From: Thermoanaerobaculia bacterium
GTDB lineage: Bacteria > Acidobacteriota > Thermoanaerobaculia > Multivoradales > JAGPDF01
NCBI GenBank assembly: GCA_018057705.1
Contig: JAGPDF010000014.1
Location: 20,263-84,262, forward strand
DNA length: 64,000 nucleotides
Direction of reading: 5' to 3'
Shown here: one piece after another, positions 33,754 to 42,132 of the stretch
Position numbering within the stretch: position 1 is the stretch's first letter
Layout: every line of letters starts with the position of its first letter
Notes under the pieces: generated by a model
What the model was told of the DNA's origin: nothing
Seen by the model: only the letters and a program-made list of their open reading frames with translations
Databases searched by the model: none
Translations under genes and position numbers: made by a program

Positions 33754-35922
33754 ATGAGAAACGGCCTGAGAGAGCTCCGAGCTGCACCCGCATTGGTCGT
33801 CCTGATCCTCCTCGCCGGCTGCGGTGGCAAACCGATCCGGAATCTGGGCTGCGAAGGCCCCCCTGCGGTCGAAGAGGGCCTGCGAGCCGCAGAGGGGCTG
33901 CGGGATCGGTGCTTTCTGGACGAGGCCTGCTGGGAGAGGGGGCTCGCCGAGGCGCGAGCCCTGCGGGATCGCTTCCCGGAGGAGCTCGCCGCGCACCGCG
34001 CCTATGTGCTCTCGCGCTTTCGCGGGCCGCGCGGTGAATACGGAGTCTCGGGGCAGGCGGTGGCGGAAGAGTATCGGCATCGCCTCGAGCGCCAGCCCGA
34101 CGACGCCGGCCTGCTCTATCTGAACGCCCTGCTGACCGAGAATCGGATCGAGCGCCGCGACCTCCTCCGGCAGTCGATCGCGCGCGCGGACGCGTTTCCC
34201 TGGTCGCGCTACGCCCTGGCGCTCGAGTACGGGTGGAATCCGGACGTGGAGGATAGAGCGGTGGCGCGGGCGGAGGGCGCCCGATTCGTTGCCGCCTGTT
34301 CGGATCGGCTCGGGGAGATCCAGCGCCTGGCGGGCGCGCTCGACGACGCCGCGCTCTTCGACCGCTACCGCGATCGCTTCGTCGAGGGCTTCGAGCCGGT
34401 TCGCGAGCGCTTCTCCGAGCTCGCAACGCTCTGGCACCAGATGTTCCAGTTCGCGAAGCCCGACCGGCACCCGGAGATCCGCGCCGAGGTCGCGGCGGCG
34501 GTGGCGAGGACGGCGGCGCTCGAGCGCGGCACGGATCGCGCCTGGCTGCGCGCCCTCGAGGTCGGCTACCGCATGACGGGGGATAGCGCCGGCAGTTCTC
34601 GCGTCGAGGAGCTCGTCCTGGCTGCCTTCCCCTGCGAGACGCAAGCGATGTCGATCCACGAACGGCGCTTCCGTATGTCGCGTCCGAAGCCGAAGCGCGA
34701 CGAGGCGGCCTTCGACGATTGGCGCCGGGCACAGATCGCTTCGATCGACGCGCTGCTCGCATCCTGTCCCGCGAGCGGGTTGCTCCGGATGCGGGAAATG
34801 AGCGCGCTCGCGGAGCTCGACGTGCTGCCGGCGGCGCGGTTCATCGAGGCCGGAAGAGTCCTCGCCGCGGCGCGGGACATCTATGCCCCACCGTCGAATC
34901 CGGCGGCGGTCGCGAAGCGCTTTCTCGAACAGAAAGTGGGCCTCGAGGAGGTTGCCGCGCTCGTCGAGCAGGATCGCGAAGAGATGGAGCTCACGCACGC
35001 GCGTGCCCTCCTGTTCGTCCTCGACGACGAGGACCGGCAGCGTGTCCGGGTCGAACGGCTCCTGCGGAGTGCGAGCCATCTGGCTCTGCAAAGCGAGCTC
35101 GCGCTCCGCGAGCTCCGGATCGAGGAGGCCGGGCGGCTGCTGGGGGAGAGCCACGCCCAGATCGCGGCCGTCGCCGGTGCCGGCGAGGTACGCGACGACG
35201 TGCAGAGGCAGAACGTGGCCGCGGTGCGCGCCGATGCCTGGCGGCTCTCCGCGGAGCTCGCGGAGGCGAATGAGGATTCCGCCGCCGCGCTCGCCGCGTA
35301 CGGACAGGCGATTGCCAGCGCGCCGCCCAGCGAAGCTCTCAGGAAGGCGGCCGCGGCGGCCTATCTGCGGTTCTACGGCAACGAGCTCGAGTTCCCGGCC
35401 TGGATCGCCGGCGCGGAACGGGCCCGCGAGGCGGCGCTCGCGGCCGCTGCCGCGCAGGCGACGGGCGCGGTGCAGGCGAGCGGTGGCCTGCCGGACTTTC
35501 GCTGGACCGATCTCTCCGGCCGCGAGTGGACGCCTTCCGACCTCGCGGGCAAAGCTGTCCTGTTGAACTTCTGGGCGACCTGGTGCGGCCCGTGCGTCGC
35601 CGAGATGCCCTACCTGACGAAGCTCGCGCGGCGCTTCCGCGACGATCCGCGTATCCTGATCCTCGGCGTGAGCGTCGACGAGAGCCCGGGGCCCGTGCAG
35701 CCGTTCGTCGAAAGGCTCGGCTGCGACTACCCGATTCTCCTGGGCGGCGCCGCGGTCTGGACGCAGTGGCGGCTCGCCGCCATCCCCAAGAACCTGATCC
35801 TCGACCCGTCGGGGAGCATCGTCACGAGCGAGGTCGCCTTCAGCGCGGACGGCGACCGCTGGATGGAGACGATGGCCGCGCGCCTCCTCGAGGCGGCGGG
35901 TCCGGCGCCGACGAACCGCTAG
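33754..35922 (+). CDS. Lipoprotein with TPR-like region and C-terminal TlpA thioredoxin
   Basis: 722 residues. The signal peptide ends in lipobox LLAGC (Cys23). Residues about 30-570 are helical and TPR-like, with no enzyme motif. From about residue 585 the protein is a TlpA/ResA-like domain: FRWTDLSGREWTPSDLAGKA, LNFWATWC, active-site C611-G-P-C614 and the cis-proline segment AAIPKNLILDPSG. It should act as a membrane-anchored thiol-disulfide reductase in the periplasm. Nearby multihaem cytochromes, whose CXXCH cysteines must be kept reduced for haem attachment, make an apocytochrome role possible but unproven. Confidence 0.85.
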   Translation: MRNGLRELRAAPALVVLILLAGCGGKPIRNLGCEGPPAVEEGLRAAEGLRDRCFLDEACWERGLAEARALRDRFPEELAAHRAYVLSRFRGPRGEYGVSGQAVAEEYRHRLERQPDDAGLLYLNALLTENRIERRDLLRQSIARADAFPWSRYALALEYGWNPDVEDRAVARAEGARFVAACSDRLGEIQRLAGALDDAALFDRYRDRFVEGFEPVRERFSELATLWHQMFQFAKPDRHPEIRAEVAAAVARTAALERGTDRAWLRALEVGYRMTGDSAGSSRVEELVLAAFPCETQAMSIHERRFRMSRPKPKRDEAAFDDWRRAQIASIDALLASCPASGLLRMREMSALAELDVLPAARFIEAGRVLAAARDIYAPPSNPAAVAKRFLEQKVGLEEVAALVEQDREEMELTHARALLFVLDDEDRQRVRVERLLRSASHLALQSELALRELRIEEAGRLLGESHAQIAAVAGAGEVRDDVQRQNVAAVRADAWRLSAELAEANEDSAAALAAYGQAIASAPPSEALRKAAAAAYLRFYGNELEFPAWIAGAERAREAALAAAAAQATGAVQASGGLPDFRWTDLSGREWTPSDLAGKAVLLNFWATWCGPCVAEMPYLTKLARRFRDDPRILILGVSVDESPGPVQPFVERLGCDYPILLGGAAVWTQWRLAAIPKNLILDPSGSIVTSEVAFSADGDRWMETMAARLLEAAGPAPTNR

Positions 35923-36023
35923 CGCGACGGGAGGTGGGGCGGGTCTCGCGCCGCGGGCGAAGGTGAAGCGCGCTCCGTCCGTGACCGCGGCGCTCCCCGG
36001 GCGACTCGGGCGGCGGGAGTCTT

Positions 36024-36761
36024 CTAGCCGACGAGGCCGCCGTCGACCGGGACCGCCGCGCCGGTGACGAAGGCGGCGTCGTCGGAGGCGAGGAAGAGGC
36101 AGACGCGAGCGACGTCGTCGGCCGTCCCCAGGCGGCGGAGCGCCGTCCGCGCGACGATCGCCTTCCGGAACTCGACCGCGGCGGCGCTGTTCATCGCCGT
36201 GTCGATGTAGCCCGGAACGACGGCGTTGACGGTGATGCCGGCCGGCCCCAACTCGCGCGCCCAGACCCGGGTGAGACCGAGGAGCCCGGCCTTGGCGGCG
36301 GCGTAGGCGGTCTGGCCGGGGAAGCCGGCGACGGCGAGGATCGAGGAGAAGTTGACGATCCGTCCGCCGCCGCGCCGGCGCAGGAGGGGCAGGAGGGACT
36401 GGGTGCAGTGCAGCGCGCCGGAGAGATTGACGTCGAGCACGCGGCGCCACTCCTCGGCTGTCACGTCCCCGACCGCCGGCGAACGGGCGAGATTGATCCC
36501 CGCGTTGTTGATCAGGATGTCGACGCCCGGCAGTCGCTCTCCGAGCGCCGCCGCTGCTGCCGCGACGGCGAGCGCGTCGGCGACATCGACACGTTCGATG
36601 CAATTTGCGCCATCGGCCGGATTCTCCGCCGATCCGGCATCGAGGTCCCAGACGACGACCTCGGCCCCTTCGGCGCGAAAGCGTTCGACCGTCGCGCGAC
36701 CGATACCGCGCGCGCCGCCGGTGACGACGGCGATCTTGCCGGCGAGCCGTCCGTCACTCAT
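36024..36761 (-). CDS. SDR-family oxidoreductase, FabG-like
   Basis: 245 residues, classical short-chain dehydrogenase. The cofactor motif is VVTGGARGIG, then NNAGIN, catalytic Ser in NFSSILA, and Tyr/Lys in TAYAAAKAG. It ends in VDGGLVG. The Asp in VVVWDLDAG after the second strand favours NAD(H) over NADP(H). The start ATG 36761 overlaps the stop of the upstream SDR gene as ATGA, so the two are coupled and may act on related substrates. Substrate unknown. Confidence 0.9.
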   Translation of the reverse strand: MSDGRLAGKIAVVTGGARGIGRATVERFRAEGAEVVVWDLDAGSAENPADGANCIERVDVADALAVAAAAAALGERLPGVDILINNAGINLARSPAVGDVTAEEWRRVLDVNLSGALHCTQSLLPLLRRRGGGRIVNFSSILAVAGFPGQTAYAAAKAGLLGLTRVWARELGPAGITVNAVVPGYIDTAMNSAAAVEFRKAIVARTALRRLGTADDVARVCLFLASDDAAFVTGAAVPVDGGLVG

Positions 36762-37513
36762 CCGTTCGCTCCCGGAGGAGTCGCCTGAGCCGGTCGCTTC
36801 GCCGGAAGCAGGTCGAGCTCGGCGAGGTCGGCTCCTGGCGGCAGCTCGAGCGCGAAACGGACCGTCGCCGCCACTTCCTCGGCCTCGAGCATCGCTTCGC
36901 GCCCCGAGAGCGCGACGCCGGAGGCGGCGAAGAAGCCGGTGGCGGTGAGATCGGGGCAGACCAGAACGACGCGCACGCCGCTCTCGCGCATCTCCTGGCG
37001 CAGGCATTCTGTGAAGCCGCGCAGGGCGAACTTCGACGCGACGTAGGGCGTCCCCTGTGCCCAGCCGCGTTTCGAGGAGACCGAGCCGATGTTGACGATG
37101 GCACCGTGCCCCTGGCCGGCGAGGATCGGCACGACGTGCTTCGCCATGAGGATCGCGCCGCGCACGTTGACCGCCCACACCCGGTCGAGGAGCGCCGCGT
37201 CGAGCTTGTGTACCAGCCCGAAACCGCCGATGCCGGCGGCGTTGACCAGAATGTCGAGCCGGCCGAAGGCGCCGATGGCGCGAGCGACGAGCCGCTCGAT
37301 CGCCCTTTCGTCGGCGACATCGGTGGGCACCGCGATGGCGCTGCCCGGGCGATCCGCGAGCTCCGCTGTCGCGGCCTCGAGCTCCGCGGGGCGCCGGGCC
37401 GCGAGCACGACGTGCGCTCCGGCGCCGACGAGCTCGCGGGCGACCGCCCGTCCGATCCCGGAGCTCGCGCCGGTGACGATCGCGACCTGGCCCGCGAGGG
37501 AAGCGGTTCGCAT
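36758..37513 (-). CDS. SDR-family oxidoreductase
   Basis: 251 residues from ATG 37513; an upstream ATG at 37564 would overlap the divergent promoter. Motifs: VTGASSGIGRA, NAAGIGG, catalytic Ser in NIGSVSS and Y-V-A-S-K (Tyr and Lys). The Arg pair after the second strand (LAARRPAELE) suggests NADP(H). It is first in a two-SDR operon and divergent from the DUF1028 gene. No substrate can be inferred. Confidence 0.9.
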   Translation of the reverse strand: MRTASLAGQVAIVTGASSGIGRAVARELVGAGAHVVLAARRPAELEAATAELADRPGSAIAVPTDVADERAIERLVARAIGAFGRLDILVNAAGIGGFGLVHKLDAALLDRVWAVNVRGAILMAKHVVPILAGQGHGAIVNIGSVSSKRGWAQGTPYVASKFALRGFTECLRQEMRESGVRVVLVCPDLTATGFFAASGVALSGREAMLEAEEVAATVRFALELPPGADLAELDLLPAKRPAQATPPGANG

Positions 37514-37588
37514 TCGGCGCAGTCTATGCGAGGGAACCTCTCCGGGTATGCATAAGATGACCATCGTTGTTCGAGGAGGTCGATCCAG

Positions 37589-38596
37589 ATGAGGATTCGG
37601 GAAAGTCGTAACCGTCTCGCGTGGGTGGGGTGTGCGTTCCTCGTCGTGGCGTCAGCCTGGCAAGCCGCAAACGTGCCGCCCGCTTTCGCTGAGCCGCCTC
37701 GCCCGTCGACCTTCTCGATCGTCGCCGCCGATCCGGCGACAGGCGAGGTCGGCGTTGCCGTGGCGAGCCGGTTCTTCGCCGTCGGTTCGGTGGTGCCGTA
37801 CGCGCGCGCCGGCGTCGGCGCCGTGGCGACCCAGGCCTCGGCCAACACCGCCTATGGCCCGGGAGCGCTCGAGCTCCTGGCGCGCGGCGCTTCGCCTTCC
37901 GAGGCGCTCGCCATCCTCACCCGCGCCGATTCCGGCCAGGGTCAGCGCCAGGCCGGCGTCGTCGCCGCCGACGGCAGCGCGGCGACGTTCACCGGCCCGG
38001 GCTGCAACGCCTGGGCCGGCGGACGCAGCGGTCCGGGTTACGCCGTGCAGGGCAACATCCTCACCGGCGAACCGGTCGTGGCCGCGATGGAGCAGGCTTT
38101 CCTCGCGAGCGCCGGGAAGCCGCTCGCCGAGCGCCTGTACGCCGCGCTCGCGGCCGGCGACGCCGCGGGCGGCGACAGCCGCGGCAAGCAGTCGGCGGTG
38201 CTCCTCGTCTCGCGCGCCGGCGGCGGCTACGGCGCATTCGACGACCGGGCGATCGACATCCGGGTGGACGACCACAAGGAGCCGATCGTCGAGCTCGGCC
38301 GGCTGGTCGGCCTCGCCCTGGTCAACGATCTCTGGAACCGCGGTTGGGCGGCGTTCCGCAATGGCCAGCGCGGCGAGGATCTGAAATGGCAGGAGATGAC
38401 CCTCGCCCGGGCCGAGGCGACCCGGGCCGAGATCCTCCCCGAGGTCCTCTACGACACCGCCGTCATCCGCCTCGCGAACGGCGACCTGCCGGGCGCCCTC
38501 GCCGCCCTCGCCCGCGCCCTCTCCCTGAACCCCAAACTCGCCCAGCAGGCCGCGGCCGACACCGATCTCGCCGGGTTGCGGGAAGCGAAGCCGTAG
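37589..38596 (+). CDS. Secreted DUF1028 (Ntn-hydrolase-like) protein
   Basis: 335 residues, ATG 37589 behind GAGGAGG. Signal peptide with cleavage expected after AFA at about residue 34. The mature start TFSIVAADPATGEVGVAVAS and the later GVGAVATQASANTAYG, RQAGVVAADGSAATFTG, CNAWAGG and YAVQGNIL segments are the DUF1028 core. About 80 C-terminal residues form a TPR-like pair. The family resembles Ntn hydrolases, but its reaction is not established to my knowledge. Confidence 0.88.
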   Translation: MRIRESRNRLAWVGCAFLVVASAWQAANVPPAFAEPPRPSTFSIVAADPATGEVGVAVASRFFAVGSVVPYARAGVGAVATQASANTAYGPGALELLARGASPSEALAILTRADSGQGQRQAGVVAADGSAATFTGPGCNAWAGGRSGPGYAVQGNILTGEPVVAAMEQAFLASAGKPLAERLYAALAAGDAAGGDSRGKQSAVLLVSRAGGGYGAFDDRAIDIRVDDHKEPIVELGRLVGLALVNDLWNRGWAAFRNGQRGEDLKWQEMTLARAEATRAEILPEVLYDTAVIRLANGDLPGALAALARALSLNPKLAQQAAADTDLAGLREAKP

Positions 38597-38650
38597 ATTC
38601 CTCGTCCGAATCCCATTCGGCGCGCGGGAAGCACACCGGCGCTCGCCCGC

Positions 38651-38710
38651 GCGAAGGGAGGTTGCCCCGCCAAAAGGGAGGTTGACCCGCCCGAAGGGCG
38701 GTTGAAAAAC
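38651..38710 (+). repeat. Three 20-bp tandem repeats
   Basis: Units GCGAAGGGAGGTTGCCCCGC, CAAAAGGGAGGTTGACCCGC and CCGAAGGGCGGTTGAAAAAC lie end to end at exactly 20-bp period, with a degenerate fourth unit following. The core is AAGGG(A/C)GGTTG. Each unit contains a ribosome-binding-site-like GGGAGG. The array ends 18 bases before ATG 38729. Confidence 0.8.
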
Positions 38711-38728
38711 CCGCAAGGGCCGGCCACG

Positions 38729-38926
38729 ATGCGAAGCACCATGACCCCGACCTGTCTCGCCTGTGGCCGCAGCGACCAAGAAACTCCGCTCGTGCGACTC
38801 CTCCATCGCGGCGTCGAGCGCTACATTTGCCCGCAACACCTGCCGATCCTGATCCACAACCCGGCCGAGCTCGTGGGCAAGCTCGAAGGGGCCGAACAGT
38901 TGCGACCCGCCGATCATCACGACTGA
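38729..38926 (+). CDS. CXXC microprotein (probable zinc ribbon)
   Basis: About 65 residues from ATG 38729; ATG 38741 is possible and TTG 38702 less likely. A zinc-ribbon-like set CLACG ... YICPQH is followed by LPILIHNPAELVGKLEGAEQ. The Cys/His spacing and clean codon pattern support a real gene, though it is short. It may bind zinc. No function is known, and the tandem repeats upstream replace a normal leader. Confidence 0.6.
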   Translation: MRSTMTPTCLACGRSDQETPLVRLLHRGVERYICPQHLPILIHNPAELVGKLEGAEQLRPADHHD

Positions 38927-39112
38927 CGGCAAGGGCGCGGTGGTGGCGGTCGACTCGACTCGCCCGCCTCCTGCGGCATCTCGGAGTCGCGCCGGAAAGA
39001 GCTCCGACCTCCGTTGGGCCTCGTCGTCGCCTCCGGCGCAGGCTCGACCCGGAGTTGGTCGAAGGCACGGTAGCGGGCCGTGCGTGCGACAATCTCTCCC
39101 GGAGGCAAGACC

Positions 39113-39427
39113 GTGAGCCCCAAGATCGCTATCGACCAGCCTCGGATCGCCGCCTTTTGCCGCGAGTGGAGAATCGCCAAGCTCGAGCTTTTCGGCTCGG
39201 TGCTGCGGGACGACTTCGGGCCCGAAAGCGATGTCGATGTCCTGGTCAGCTTCGAGCGTGGATCGACATGGTCCTACCTGGATCTCGTCCGCATGGAAAA
39301 CGAGCTGTCGGAGAAGCTGGGTCGCCGGGTGGACCTCGTAGAACGCGCGGCAGTCGAAGCGAGCGACAACTACATTCGACGCAGAGAGATCCTGCGATCT
39401 GCGGAGGCGCTCTATGCGGCGGGATGA
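39113..39427 (+). CDS. mntA: MNT-type nucleotidyltransferase antitoxin
   Basis: 104 residues, GTG 39113 after GGAGG. It has the minimal nucleotidyltransferase motif GSVLRDDFGPESDVDVLVSF (G-S then two Asp). In MntA/HepT pairs this protein AMPylates the toxin on a tyrosine to silence it. The gene overlaps the HepT-like gene by 14 bp. The roughly 185 bases between the CXXC microprotein and this gene hold no other coding signal that I can see. Confidence 0.88.
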   Translation: MSPKIAIDQPRIAAFCREWRIAKLELFGSVLRDDFGPESDVDVLVSFERGSTWSYLDLVRMENELSEKLGRRVDLVERAAVEASDNYIRRREILRSAEALYAAG

Positions 39428-39758
39428 ATCCTACCTGCTCGACATGCTCCTGCGATCGCGGGATGCGCTTCGGTTTGCGAAGGAAGCCGAGCCGCTCGGG
39501 CTCGGTGAGAACACCATGGCGCAGTTCGCTGTGCTGCACGCGCTTCAGATTGTCGGCGAGGCAGCTGGAGGCGTCTCCGAAGAGGCCCGGAGTGCCAACC
39601 CCGGTATTCCCTGGGTGGAGATCGTCGGCATGCGCCATCGCATCGTCCACGACTACGGTCGGGTCAACATGGAAGTCGTGCGACAGGTCCTCGAACGCGA
39701 TCTTCCGGCCCTGATCCTGCAGCTCGAGGACCTCGTCCCGCCGGACGACGAAGCCTAG
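39414..39758 (+). CDS. hepT: HepT-like ribonuclease toxin
   Basis: 114 residues, ATG 39414 inside the end of the antitoxin gene. The HEPN RNase motif Rx4HxY is present as RHRIVHDY, preceded by the helix GENTMAQFAVLHALQIVGEA. HepT proteins cleave RNA and are neutralised by MntA-catalysed AMPylation of the motif tyrosine. The stop codon overlaps the next gene, a DNA glycosylase. Confidence 0.88.
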   Translation: MRRDESYLLDMLLRSRDALRFAKEAEPLGLGENTMAQFAVLHALQIVGEAAGGVSEEARSANPGIPWVEIVGMRHRIVHDYGRVNMEVVRQVLERDLPALILQLEDLVPPDDEA

Positions 39759-40363
39759 TGCCAGCTGAGCTCGAAGGCGTCATCCGCTGCGCCTGGGCGG
39801 GGAGTGATCCGCTCTATCAGGCGTACCACGACACCGAGTGGGGCGTCCCCTCGTTCGACGAGCGCCACCTCTTCGAGATGCTGAACCTCGAGGGGGCACA
39901 GGCGGGGCTGTCCTGGATCACGATCCTGAAGAAGCGTGAGAACTACCGCGCGGCGTTCGATGGCTTCGATCCGGAGAGAGTGGCGCGCTACGACGAGGCG
40001 AAGGTCGCCTCCCTGCTCGCGGATGCCGGCATCGTGCGCAACCGGTTGAAGGTCGCGGCGACGATCGGCAACGCCAAGGCTTATCTGGCGTTGCGCGAGA
40101 GCGGCCGGACCCTCGCCGACGTCGTCTGGAAGCCCTACGGCGGCAAGCCGCGGCAGAACCGGATTGCGTCGATGGGCAAGGTGCCGGTGAAGACGGCGGA
40201 GTCCGACCGGTTGTCGAAGGAGCTCGCGAAACTGGGCTTCAAGTTCGTCGGCTCGACGATCGTCTACGCCTACCTACAGGCGGTCGGCTGCGTGAACGAC
40301 CATCTGATGACCTGCTTCCGGCACGACGAGGTCGCCCGTCTCGCCTTGCGGCCGGCGCGCTGA
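39758..40363 (+). CDS. tagI: DNA-3-methyladenine glycosylase I
   Basis: 201 residues. TagI signatures: IRCAWAGSDPLYQAYHDTEW, GLSWITILKKRENYRAAFDG, KFVGSTIVYAYLQAVGCVND and HLMTCFRH. The zinc ligands Cys (RCAW), His (YHDTEW), His (NDHLM) and Cys (MTCF) are all in place. It removes 3-methyladenine from DNA. Start GTG 39758 shares one base with the hepT stop, so it is read from the toxin-antitoxin message. Ada, another alkylation-repair gene, is 12 kb away. Confidence 0.92.
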   Translation: MPAELEGVIRCAWAGSDPLYQAYHDTEWGVPSFDERHLFEMLNLEGAQAGLSWITILKKRENYRAAFDGFDPERVARYDEAKVASLLADAGIVRNRLKVAATIGNAKAYLALRESGRTLADVVWKPYGGKPRQNRIASMGKVPVKTAESDRLSKELAKLGFKFVGSTIVYAYLQAVGCVNDHLMTCFRHDEVARLALRPAR

Positions 40364-40365
40364 GC

Positions 40366-40386
40366 GGGCGCCCTGAATGGGCGCCC
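40366..40386. terminator. Hairpin between convergent genes
   Basis: GGGCGCCC (40366-40373) and its inverted copy (40379-40386) with loop TGAAT form an 8-bp GC stem just after tagI and abutting the stop of the converging gene. There is no T tract; it may act as a bidirectional terminator or transcript end-stabiliser. Confidence 0.5.
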
Positions 40387-42074
40387 TACGGCACGCTGGA
40401 CGACCAGGCCGAGCGGTCGCCCGACCCGAAACCGTCGACGAAGAGCGCCTCGTCGACGAGGTGGACCTCCCGCCGGTCACCGGCCGCAAGTACCGCGTCG
40501 CCCACGAGGCCCCGCGAGTCGGACGCATAGCTCAGGAAGTAGTCCCCCTCGTCCGCGCCGGCGACCTCGAGCAAGGTCTCGGCCGTCGTCAGCGGATCGA
40601 GGAGCCGCTGCTCCATGGCAACGCCGTCCCAATTGGCGTCCGGTGTGACGATGAAGGCGACCCGCTGAGAGTCCGGAGAGACGACGTAGGCGCGGACGCT
40701 GTAAGGGTTCGGCGCCAGGATATTCCGGTTGGTCAGCTGGACGTGGCTGGTGAGGCCGAATGTGGTGGTCGTGTGAAGGTCGTAGCGGTCCACGGGTCCG
40801 AGGTTGGCGCGATAGACGAGGCGGCTCCCAGAGGGGGTGAACCGGAAGCTCGTCACGTCCCGGCCGGCGGGAACGGTGTCGGATCGCCGGGTCGGCGCCG
40901 CGTGCCCGTCGGCCGGCACGCTCCACAGCTCGTCCCGGGCATCGACCGCCGCGTCGGCGATGTAGGCGGCCCAGTCGCCGGCGACGCGGAGACCCCGGAC
41001 GTCGCCGCCGGAAACGAGCGTTCCGGAGAGCTTGACCGGTTCCGCGCTGTCATCGATCGGGGCGCTCCAGAGCTCGAAGCGCTCGTCGACCTGGGCGTCG
41101 GCCAGAAAGACGGCGCGGCCGTCGCTCGAGAGCTCGAAATCCACCACGTTGCCGCCGCCGACCAGCGCCTGGTTGAGCTTGTGGAAGCTGTTGGCGCTGT
41201 CGGTTCGAATCGACCAGAGCTCGTCGACCTCGTCGGCCTGAATGTCGGCCTCGAGCACGACCGTGTCGCCGTCGGGCGCGAACGTGAGCGAGCCGATGTT
41301 CGTCCAGGTCGGGAGCTCTCCGGCCCAGAGCGGAAAGGGGAGTGTCGACGAGAGGTAGATCGTCAGGGTCTCCAGCTGATCGTCGCCGTCGGTGTCGATG
41401 AAATAGAGCAGGCGCGGATTGCCGCTCGCCGCCGGAAAGAGATAGGGCCGAATCGAGTCGCCCTCGTCGAGATTCGAGACGCCGCCGACGCCGTCGATCG
41501 CGACCCGCAGCAAGACGTCGGCACCTGGACGGGTGAGCTCGATGACGACCTGCTGGCCATCGTCGGTGACCAGGTAGTCGTTGATCGATTCGTTGGTCAG
41601 AAGGGCCGGGTTGAGGCGCACCGGTGCGGACGAACCATCGATCGCCACCGACCAGAGGTCGTTCGGGGCATCGGGCTCGGTCGACGCCTCGTAGACCACG
41701 CGCCGGCTGTCGCCGGTGATCTCGAAGTCGATGCCGGCTCCGAGGAAACTGAAGCCGTGTACCGGACCGGCGAGCTCGAGAGGCGGATCGCCGGGCTCGC
41801 CGAACCGGCGGCTGCTGGCCAGCCAACACTCGTCGGAACTCTCGCAGGCGACGAAGACGATCCACCGGCCATCGGGAGAGACCTCGGGCCCGGATTCGTC
41901 CGAGACGCTGCCGGCCGAGAGGAAGTCCGCCGAGATCACTTTCGCGCGGTGCTCTGCAACGGCCGGCGAAGCGCCGGCGAGGAGGGTCAGCAGGGCGAGG
42001 CTCGCCGCGCTCCGCGGGCAAGAGCCAGGGAATGGAACCACGCACGGAGCTCTCAGGGTGAAGTGTCTGGCCAT
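40386..42074 (-). CDS. Secreted PD40-like beta-propeller protein with DGFE-type tag
   Basis: 562 residues from ATG 42074. The signal peptide (ASLALLTLLAGASPAVAEH) is followed by PD40-like blades with repeated L-W-S-V-(A/P) strands (DLWSVAIDGSSAPVRLN, ELWSAPIDDSAEPVKLS, ELWSVPADGHAAPTR). It ends LFVDGFGSGDRSAWSSSVP, in which Gly replaces the Glu of the tag. It is only distantly similar to the tandem pair at 29.9-32.9 kb. A promoter element with class I boxes lies 23 bases upstream of the start. Confidence 0.85.
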   Translation of the reverse strand: MARHFTLRAPCVVPFPGSCPRSAASLALLTLLAGASPAVAEHRAKVISADFLSAGSVSDESGPEVSPDGRWIVFVACESSDECWLASSRRFGEPGDPPLELAGPVHGFSFLGAGIDFEITGDSRRVVYEASTEPDAPNDLWSVAIDGSSAPVRLNPALLTNESINDYLVTDDGQQVVIELTRPGADVLLRVAIDGVGGVSNLDEGDSIRPYLFPAASGNPRLLYFIDTDGDDQLETLTIYLSSTLPFPLWAGELPTWTNIGSLTFAPDGDTVVLEADIQADEVDELWSIRTDSANSFHKLNQALVGGGNVVDFELSSDGRAVFLADAQVDERFELWSAPIDDSAEPVKLSGTLVSGGDVRGLRVAGDWAAYIADAAVDARDELWSVPADGHAAPTRRSDTVPAGRDVTSFRFTPSGSRLVYRANLGPVDRYDLHTTTTFGLTSHVQLTNRNILAPNPYSVRAYVVSPDSQRVAFIVTPDANWDGVAMEQRLLDPLTTAETLLEVAGADEGDYFLSYASDSRGLVGDAVLAAGDRREVHLVDEALFVDGFGSGDRSAWSSSVP

Positions 42075-42097
42075 CGTCGATCTCCCTCTGCTACAGG

Positions 42098-42126
42098 AGA
42101 ACGACGCAACCGATCCGGTGGCGACA
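42098..42126 (-). promoter_or_regulatory. Promoter element TGTC-N19-CGTTCT
   Basis: TGTC (42123-42126, minus strand) and CGTTCT (42098-42103) with 19 bases between. A 23-base stretch containing GAGGGAG leads to ATG 42074, so this copy has a conventional leader, unlike the two leaderless class I sites. Confidence 0.55.
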
Positions 42127-42132
42127 TCCGCC

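Noticed and set aside
33589..36603. Long minus-strand frame opposite the TPR-TlpA gene
   Set aside because: The plus-strand protein has a lipobox and CGPC site; the minus frame shows only low-complexity sequence.
38600..38730. Tandem repeats as a CRISPR array
   Set aside because: Units are contiguous 20-mers without spacers and only three copies; no cas genes nearby.
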